From Candidatus Cloacimonadota bacterium (GTDB taxonomy: Bacteria > Cloacimonadota > Cloacimonadia > Cloacimonadales > TCS61): a DNA stretch of 10,985 nucleotides. The notes beneath the pieces are model-generated. The model worked only from the letters and a program-made list of their open reading frames with translations. It did no database searches and was not told the DNA's origin. A program made the position numbers and the translations under genes. Positions 7,934 to 10,985 of the stretch are shown here, piece by piece. Every line of letters starts with the position of its first letter. Positions within the stretch are counted from its first letter, which is position 1. The stretch spans positions 1 through 10,985 of the forward strand of contig DAOUUD010000041.1 of NCBI GenBank assembly GCA_030668345.1. The letters are read 5' to 3'.

Positions 7934-8976
7934 TTCTTAACCTTTTCGTTTTTCATGATCTTTTTGTAGTATTTCACTACATTTGGAATTTGTTTTTCAG
8001 AAGCTAATATGCGTTTTTTCAATCCAGCGTCAATAGCAGGTGTACCAAAATATTTAGCTTTTTTGGGAATTGAATTGCTCACGCCGGATTGGGCGCCTAC
8101 CATAGCACCATCATCTATCTTCAGATGACCTGCTACTCCTACCTGACCCGCCAGAAAAACCACGTCCCCGATCTCGGTGCTGCCGGCAAGACCCACCTGA
8201 GCGCAAAGAATGGAATTCTCTCCGATCTTGCAATTATGTCCTACTTGAACAAGATTATCTATCTTTGTTCCTTTCCCGATAATCGTAGAACCAATGGTCG
8301 CTCGATCTATACAAGAACATGCACCCACTTCCACATCATCCTCGATTATTACATTTCCCACCTGTGGAATCTTGTTTTGAATACCTTCGTGAAGAAGATA
8401 ACCGAAGCCATCTGCGCCGATAACACAACCGGAGTGGATGACCACATTATTCTTGAGGACACAATCTTCGTAAATTGTAGTATTGGGAAAGATATGGCAG
8501 TTTTCTCCAATTCGAACGTTTTTCCTGATAACCGAATTACTTTCGATGGTTGTGTTATTTCCAATTATTACATTATCCTCTATAATGCAATTATGCCCGA
8601 GATTAGTGTTCCTGCCTATAGTAGCTTTCTTGCTTACCACAGCAGTTTCTGCGATCTTTTCCACCGGTTTTTCCCGACTTAGTTCCAACCAGGTTTTTAC
8701 CAGCATCATAAAATTGATATAGGGTTTGTCTATCAGTATAAGGTTAGTGTCGGGTTTTTGTTTTGCATCGAAGTCGGCAGGAACAAAAATAAGTCCTGCC
8801 TTACATGCATTCAAAGCATCCAGGAATTTGGGATTTTCAAAAAAACAAACAGATTTTTCATTTGCTTCGGCAAGCTCAGCCACATTTGTAAGAACGGTTT
8901 TTCTTACTAAAACTATTTCACATTTCAACTGGCTGGCTATCTGTTTAGGAGCCAGAGTGACTTCGAATACTTTCAT
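7930..8976 (-). CDS. lpxD: UDP-3-O-(3-hydroxyacyl)glucosamine N-acyltransferase LpxD
   Basis: LpxD performs the third step of lipid A synthesis, N-acylating UDP-3-O-acyl-glucosamine from 3-hydroxyacyl-ACP in the cytoplasm. The protein is 348 residues, close to the usual length of about 340. Residues 1 to about 100 are the uridine-binding N-terminal domain (SVCFFENPKF, AGLIFVP). From about 107 to 300 there are continuous hexapeptide repeats of the left-handed beta helix, with the family block GADGFGY (188-193 region) and DNLVQVGHNCKIG, in which H247 matches the E. coli catalytic H239. The C-terminus is a basic helical tail rich in lysine. The start is 9 bases after the ompH stop and has no recognisable Shine-Dalgarno sequence, so translation probably relies on re-initiation from ompH. 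The end overlaps the lpxC-fabZ start by 4 bases. Confidence 0.97.
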   Translation of the reverse strand: MKVFEVTLAPKQIASQLKCEIVLVRKTVLTNVAELAEANEKSVCFFENPKFLDALNACKAGLIFVPADFDAKQKPDTNLILIDKPYINFMMLVKTWLELSREKPVEKIAETAVVSKKATIGRNTNLGHNCIIEDNVIIGNNTTIESNSVIRKNVRIGENCHIFPNTTIYEDCVLKNNVVIHSGCVIGADGFGYLLHEGIQNKIPQVGNVIIEDDVEVGACSCIDRATIGSTIIGKGTKIDNLVQVGHNCKIGENSILCAQVGLAGSTEIGDVVFLAGQVGVAGHLKIDDGAMVGAQSGVSNSIPKKAKYFGTPAIDAGLKKRILASEKQIPNVVKYYKKIMKNEKVKK

Positions 8977-8985
8977 TTATTTTTA

Positions 8986-9513
8986 TTATTCGGTTTCTAT
9001 TGCTTTATCCAGTTCATCTATGATCATATCTGTAATATCAAGACTGGGTTTGGCGTAAAGTAAGCCACCGGTAGCAGCATCGAAAATGATGGTATAATTA
9101 TTTTCTACTGCTACTTTTTCGATAACAGTCTTCAGTTTATTCAGAATCGGTTCCAGAAGTTCATTCTGCTTCTGAAAGAATTTTCCATTCTCACCAAAAA
9201 TTTCTTCGATCTTTGTTTTTCGTTGCTGATCGAGTGCCATGATCTTTTCTTCTGCTTCTTGTTTACCAGATTCGGTCAGGATCATTTTTTTGCTTTCATA
9301 ATCAGCAACCAGAGTATTGATCTCAGTTTCGATATCAGTGATCTCCTGCTCCCATTTCTGTTTTTCGTTCATCAGGATGGTTTGCGCTTCTGTTGTTTCC
9401 GAACTGGTCATCATAATTCTATCCGTGTCGATATATGCCATCTTAGAAGTTTCTGCAAAAACAGCAACACTAAGAAGCGACACCAGAACCATTATTAACA
9501 AAATCTTTTTCAT
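8986..9513 (-). CDS. ompH: OmpH/Skp-family periplasmic outer-membrane-protein chaperone
   Basis: Skp-type proteins form trimers that hold unfolded outer-membrane proteins in the periplasm on their way to the BAM complex. This 175-residue protein has a clear signal peptide (MKKILLIMVLVSLLSVAVFA, probable cleavage after A20). It continues with the family's first strand (MAYIDTDRIM), a long charged coiled coil about 38-130, and the OmpH C-terminal strands (YTIIFDAATGGLLYA, then DITD). Length and layout match the family, although the coiled coil gives low-specificity similarity. It is the first gene of the minus-strand operon and has the best ribosome site of the four genes (GGAGGAG, 5 bases from the ATG). 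In many bacteria bamA precedes it; here the upstream neighbour is a divergent C25-like gene. Confidence 0.92.
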   Translation of the reverse strand: MKKILLIMVLVSLLSVAVFAETSKMAYIDTDRIMMTSSETTEAQTILMNEKQKWEQEITDIETEINTLVADYESKKMILTESGKQEAEEKIMALDQQRKTKIEEIFGENGKFFQKQNELLEPILNKLKTVIEKVAVENNYTIIFDAATGGLLYAKPSLDITDMIIDELDKAIETE

Positions 9514-9518
9514 AAATA

Positions 9519-9525
9519 CTCCTCC
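9519..9525 (-). promoter_or_regulatory. Strong Shine-Dalgarno site of ompH
   Basis: On the minus strand this reads GGAGGAG, five bases before the ompH ATG at 9513. It fixes that start codon and suggests high translation of the operon's first gene. The downstream genes lpxD and lpxA have weak or no such sites. Confidence 0.85.
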
Positions 9526-9563
9526 AATTTTATTTTAATGTTAACAAAAACCTTTTCTTTATT

Positions 9564-9599
9564 GTATAACTGGAAGTCAATATAAAAAATTTGTTATAC
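9564..9599. repeat. 7-bp inverted repeat overlapping the candidate ompH promoter
   Basis: GTATAAC at 9564-9570 and its exact reverse complement GTTATAC at 9593-9599 flank 22 AT-rich bases. The left arm overlaps the candidate ompH -10 element. The arms are about 29 bp apart centre to centre, close to three helical turns, so this could be a pair of operator half-sites. In sequence this AT-rich it may also be chance. Confidence 0.3.
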
Positions 9600-9729
9600 C
9601 CTCCATCAAAATAAACCTTTTTATTCTGTTTTAGGAAGAATGGATTATTCCTGTATTATGTAATGAGCTTCTTTTTATTTGATAATATTATACTAACAAT
9701 CTTAATGAAGGAGTTTATTCATAATATCA

Positions 9730-9746
9730 TATTTCATAACGAAATA
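9730..9746. repeat. 17-bp palindrome, possible operator
   Basis: TATTTCATAACGAAATA has perfect 6-bp arms around a 5-base centre and lies in the middle of the divergent region, about 220 bases from ompH and 120 from the C25-like gene. The size and symmetry suit a dimeric regulator, but there is no second copy in the window to support it. Confidence 0.25.
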
Positions 9747-9800
9747 CAGATATCGCTTATTGTCATATTTAGTATACATTCTAAAGGAAAATACATTTTG

Positions 9801-9830
9801 TTGACATTGGAAGATATGAAAAGATATTTG
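9801..9830 (+). promoter_or_regulatory. Candidate promoter for the C25-like gene
   Basis: A perfect TTGACA -35 hexamer lies at 9801-9806, with a poor -10 match TATTTG at 9825-9830 (18-base spacer). A better -10 hexamer, TATGAT, is at 9841-9846 but has no -35 at the right distance. If either is used, the leader would be short. FCB bacteria often use other promoter motifs, so this is tentative. Confidence 0.3.
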
Positions 9831-9858
9831 ATTTGTAATTTATGATATTGTTCTCATT

Positions 9859-9863
9859 GGAGG
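9859..9863 (+). promoter_or_regulatory. Shine-Dalgarno site of the C25-like gene
   Basis: GGAGG lies four bases before the ATG at 9868. The ATG is followed directly by a signal-peptide sequence, so the ribosome site and the protein N-terminus agree on this start. Confidence 0.8.
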
Positions 9864-9867
9864 CTAA

Positions 9868-10985
9868 ATGAGGTTCAAGGTGTTCGTATTTCTGCTTCTA
9901 TCTTTTTCTTTACTGAGCGCAGGAATATATGTTCTGGAAGAAACTTCCGACAGGATAGTGGTTAAAATTACATTAGATGACATGACGATTGAAGATGGTA
10001 GCGACTTTACTTATATTAATGTTTTAGATTGGACAAGAGAAGATTTGCCGGGTGCTCCTGACCTGGCTTTTAAAATACTGAATATTGCTATTCCTCCTCA
10101 TGGGTATATTAAAACTAAGGTTCTTTCGCAAAACGTACAAAGAAAAATGCTCAATAAACCTGTATCACCTGTTCCAACTATCCGAAAAGGTGGGAAAACT
10201 TATGACTATATCTTCGAGATCGATCAAGATCTCTACTCCCGCGGTCGAGATGAAATGATTCAGGTGCAGGAAGAAACACGGGCAGGATTTTTTACTGTAC
10301 TCCCTATCAAATTCTCTCCTTTCAACTATGATGCAGCTACGCATGAATTAATTTATTGCGATGAACTGGTACTTCAGATCGATGTTACAGGGGAAACATC
10401 ATTTCATAACCGGCTTTCCGGTAAATTTGAAAGTGTATATCTAGATTTTATCTTAAATTATAAATCAGCAAAATACTGGAAAACTAAAGCTTCCAGAAAG
10501 ATCAATTCGATCCCGTTCGAGAAATCTGATTTCTGGTATAAATTTGAACTTACACAGGATGGATTATATGAACTCACTTTTGATGAATTATCTCAGTTAC
10601 CACCATTTGCCGATCCTGCTTCTGTGCGTATTCTTACAATGTATCGGGAAATCGTTGCTAATGATCCACAACGATATTCTTTCAAACTTAAAGAAGTTCC
10701 TGTTTACATGGAAGATGGTAACGACGGGTCCTTTGACAAAGGTGACAGGATCTTCTTTTTCAGAGAGAATTATGAAGCTCCCGAACTAATTCAACATTCA
10801 GAGAAAAAGATTTTCTGGCTTACAATTGGTGGTGAATATACCAATGAACCTTTACGATTGAAAGATATAAAAAACGTAAATACTGCTGAGCGAGTAGAAA
10901 ATTTTATCAGAAGATTACCAGAAATTCCTTCCCGGGGAAGAGGGGGAAGAGAAGGTATTGAGTGCATAATCATCTATCCTGAGCA
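9868..10985 (+). CDS. Secreted peptidase C25 family-like protein (gingipain/PorU-like), N-terminal part, runs off window
   Basis: The frame is open from the ATG at 9868 to the window end (372 codons, no stop). Residues 1 to about 19 are a signal peptide (MRFKVFVFLLLSFSLLSAG) without a lipobox cysteine. Residues about 20-205 resemble the propeptide region of C25 peptidases (DLPGAPDLAFKILNIAIPPHG). Then comes the linker domain common to gingipain- and PorU-like proteins: SDFWYKFELTQDGLYELTFDEL from residue 220, then an acidic EDGNDGSFDKGDRIFFF stretch from 282. The last residues (IECIIIYPE, 364-372) look like the first strand of the caspase-like C25 catalytic domain. The catalytic His and Cys and any C-terminal sorting domain lie outside the window, so activity cannot be judged. 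If it is C25, it is a cysteine endopeptidase secreted across the outer membrane, or the sortase PorU of type IX secretion. It is transcribed away from ompH. Confidence 0.75.
   Translation, partial: MRFKVFVFLLLSFSLLSAGIYVLEETSDRIVVKITLDDMTIEDGSDFTYINVLDWTREDLPGAPDLAFKILNIAIPPHGYIKTKVLSQNVQRKMLNKPVSPVPTIRKGGKTYDYIFEIDQDLYSRGRDEMIQVQEETRAGFFTVLPIKFSPFNYDAATHELIYCDELVLQIDVTGETSFHNRLSGKFESVYLDFILNYKSAKYWKTKASRKINSIPFEKSDFWYKFELTQDGLYELTFDELSQLPPFADPASVRILTMYREIVANDPQRYSFKLKEVPVYMEDGNDGSFDKGDRIFFFRENYEAPELIQHSEKKIFWLTIGGEYTNEPLRLKDIKNVNTAERVENFIRRLPEIPSRGRGGREGIECIIIYPE

Larger units (their letters stand above)
9514..9867. promoter_or_regulatory. Divergent intergenic region between the ompH-lpx operon and the C25-like gene
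   Basis: These 354 bases are very AT-rich and carry no convincing gene. They must contain the promoter of the minus-strand envelope operon and probably that of the plus-strand C25-like gene. Minus-strand candidates are TACAAT (9566-9561) as a -10 and TTGACT (9580-9575), but their spacing to each other is wrong for a standard pair. Plus-strand candidates are TTGACA at 9801-9806 and TATGAT at 9841-9846. Two inverted repeats (9564-9599 and 9730-9746) could be operator sites. A 60-codon open frame at 9663-9845 lacks a ribosome site and has a biased AT-driven composition, so it is not called. Confidence 0.55.

Noticed and set aside
8089..8682. 197-codon open frame on the plus strand opposite lpxD
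   Set aside because: It is antisense to hexapeptide repeats of lpxD, whose reading frame and catalytic motif are clear; its translation looks like no known protein.
9663..9845. 60-codon open frame on the plus strand in the divergent intergenic region
   Set aside because: No ribosome site, composition dominated by Ile/Phe/Leu from AT-rich DNA, no recognisable domain, and it overlaps the likely promoter of the C25-like gene.
10544..10789. 81-codon open frame on the plus strand
   Set aside because: It lies out of frame inside the C25-like gene, whose open frame has a signal peptide, ribosome site and recognisable domains.
1..10985. CRISPR arrays, tRNA/rRNA genes, insertion sequences, phage or defence genes
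   Set aside because: No regularly spaced direct repeats, cloverleaf-like segments, transposase motifs or terminal inverted repeats were seen. Repetition in the sensor genes is explained by PAS linkers and GAF copies.

Overview
The window looks like a piece of a low-GC, diderm (outer-membrane) bacterial chromosome. The best fit is a member of the Fibrobacteres-Chlorobi-Bacteroidetes (FCB) group or a relative such as Candidatus Cloacimonadota. Three things suggest this: a fused LpxC-FabZ protein, the beginning of a gingipain/PorU-like (peptidase C25) secreted protein, and large multi-PAS/GAF sensor proteins. The placement is an inference from gene content and was not tested by a search. I see no tRNA, rRNA, CRISPR array, insertion sequence or phage gene.

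Left part (1-5743, plus strand): two large signal-transduction genes in tandem. The first (1-2001) enters from outside the window and is a PAS-PAS-PAS-PAS-GAF protein that ends without any kinase or other recognisable output domain. After a 121-base gap comes a complete 1206-residue membrane sensor histidine kinase (2123-5743). Its order is TM, dCache-like extracellular sensor, TM, HAMP, coiled coil, PAS, GAF, PAS, GAF, HisKA_2, HATPase. The three GAF domains in the two proteins are clearly copies of one module.

Middle part (9513 down to 5755, minus strand): a tight four-gene envelope operon, ompH/skp - lpxD - lpxC-fabZ - lpxA, with gaps of 9 and 7 bases and one 4-base overlap. It covers periplasmic outer-membrane-protein chaperoning, the first three acylation/deacetylation steps of lipid A synthesis, and the beta-hydroxyacyl-ACP dehydratase of fatty-acid synthesis. 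LpxC and FabZ draw on the same 3-hydroxyacyl-ACP branch point, so their fusion couples lipid A and phospholipid supply. The operon converges on the histidine kinase with only 11 bases between the two stop codons. The usual neighbours bamA (upstream) and lpxB (downstream) are not here.

Right part (9514-10985): a 354-base, very AT-rich divergent intergenic region with candidate promoters and two inverted repeats. It is followed by the N-terminal 372 codons of a secreted protein, read in one open frame from 9868 to the window end. This protein has a signal peptide, a propeptide-like region and a linker domain typical of C25-family proteins, and it breaks off just where the catalytic domain would begin.

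Most of the window is ordinary core biology. The points most worth a second look are the output-less PAS/GAF protein beside a kinase carrying the same GAF module, and the truncated C25-like gene.
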